Of a stretch of 5,847 nucleotides of DNA, positions 5,592 through 5,847 are shown one piece after another (the stretch's first letter is position 1; every line of letters begins with the position of its first letter). The notes below the pieces were generated by a model. It had not been told where the DNA came from and made no database searches. It saw only the letters and a program-made list of their open reading frames with translations. The position numbers and the translations under genes were made by a program. Source of the stretch: UBA970 sp049419605 (GTDB taxonomy: Bacteria; Bacillota_I; Bacilli_A; RFN20; CAG-826); assembly GCA_049419605.1 (NCBI GenBank), contig JBMSKF010000026.1, positions 1 through 5,847 of the forward strand. The letters run 5' to 3'.

Positions 5592-5847
5592 ATGGCCAAT
5601 CAACAAAAAGAATCTATTGTTAACAAATTAATCGCATTTGTAACAGACAAGAAGAAATTACCTCTTCTACTCATGTTATTAGGTGGCGGTGCAACTGTGG
5701 TAACCGGCACAGTCTTATTAGCGAACCCCGGTAATGGTGGTTCTACCGGAAATACAACTTCACAACCAGGTGGAAGTAATGTTCCTTTTTCCGGTGATGA
5801 TGTCCCAGAATGGGATTTTGAAAATGCAACTTTAGATGGAAATGCAA
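5592..5847 (+). CDS. Membrane-anchored extracellular protein, N-terminal part (3' end missing)
   Basis: The frame opens at ATG 5592 and runs off the window end, giving 85 complete codons. A short basic N-terminal tail (1-22, ending DKKK) precedes one hydrophobic segment (about 23-44, LPLLLMLLGGG to TVLLA). A flexible linker rich in Gly, Asn, Ser and Thr follows (46-68), then the start of an acidic region (GDDVPEWDFENATLDG). The layout is that of a signal-anchor or uncleaved signal peptide presenting an extracellular domain. There is no lipobox and no SipW-type aromatic-Asp junction. It has its own strong promoter and canonical ribosome binding site, unlike the laminarinase gene before it, so the two are probably expressed independently. 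The family cannot be named from the part visible; a linker of this kind often precedes carbohydrate-active or adhesive domains, but that is inference. Confidence 0.75.
   Translation, partial: MANQQKESIVNKLIAFVTDKKKLPLLLMLLGGGATVVTGTVLLANPGNGGSTGNTTSQPGGSNVPFSGDDVPEWDFENATLDGNA

Noticed and set aside
1..5847. CRISPR arrays, tRNA/rRNA genes, insertion sequences or phage integration signs
   Set aside because: No repeat-spacer series, cloverleaf, transposase frame or terminal inverted repeats were seen on either strand.

Overview
The window reads as AT-rich DNA from a low-GC Gram-positive lineage (Bacillota, or a standard-code Mollicutes relative such as an Izemoplasma- or Acholeplasma-type organism). 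The grounds are its base composition, purine-rich Shine-Dalgarno (SD) sites, a sigma-A-like promoter, a lipobox lipoprotein and a SipW-type signal peptidase. TGA is used as a stop in two genes and every tryptophan I checked is TGG, so this is not a Mycoplasma/Spiroplasma-code genome. The assignment is inference; no rRNA or housekeeping marker is present.

Left half (1-3637, all minus strand): a secretion and surface-fibre locus of the TasA/SipW type. Read in the direction of transcription it encodes: (i) a TasA/CalY-like secreted protein (3637-3053); (ii) a paralogue that replaces the cleavable signal with a cytoplasmic tail and a membrane anchor (2975-2337); (iii) a second secreted TasA-like protein (2344-1760); (iv) a SipW/ER-type signal peptidase I with a Ser-His pair (1763-1257); (v) a third secreted TasA-like protein (1270-599); and (vi) a secreted protein with the same kind of signal peptide but a different body, cut by the window edge (599-1). 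Genes ii-vi overlap at every junction and almost certainly form one translationally coupled operon. Gene i is separated by 77 bp and may have separate expression. The likely logic is that SipW processes substrates i, iii, v and vi, while ii stays in the membrane as a possible anchor or assembly partner. This resembles B. subtilis tapA-sipW-tasA in concept, but with more substrates and a different order.

Middle (3638-3936): a divergent AT-rich control region. It holds an unusual translation start for gene i (SD, then a perfect 7-bp hairpin, then ATG), an imperfect palindrome, and an extended -10 box placed so close to the plus-strand ATG that the transcript would be leaderless.

Right half (3937-5847, plus strand): a secreted lipoprotein laminarinase (GH16, then FN3, then CBM6) ending at 5499; a 92-bp gap with an inverted repeat and a well-formed sigma-A promoter; and the start of a gene for a membrane-anchored protein with a Gly/Ser/Asn-rich extracellular linker, cut by the window end. 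Everything encoded here acts at or beyond the cell surface, which suggests matrix building and beta-1,3-glucan attack on the same cell envelope.
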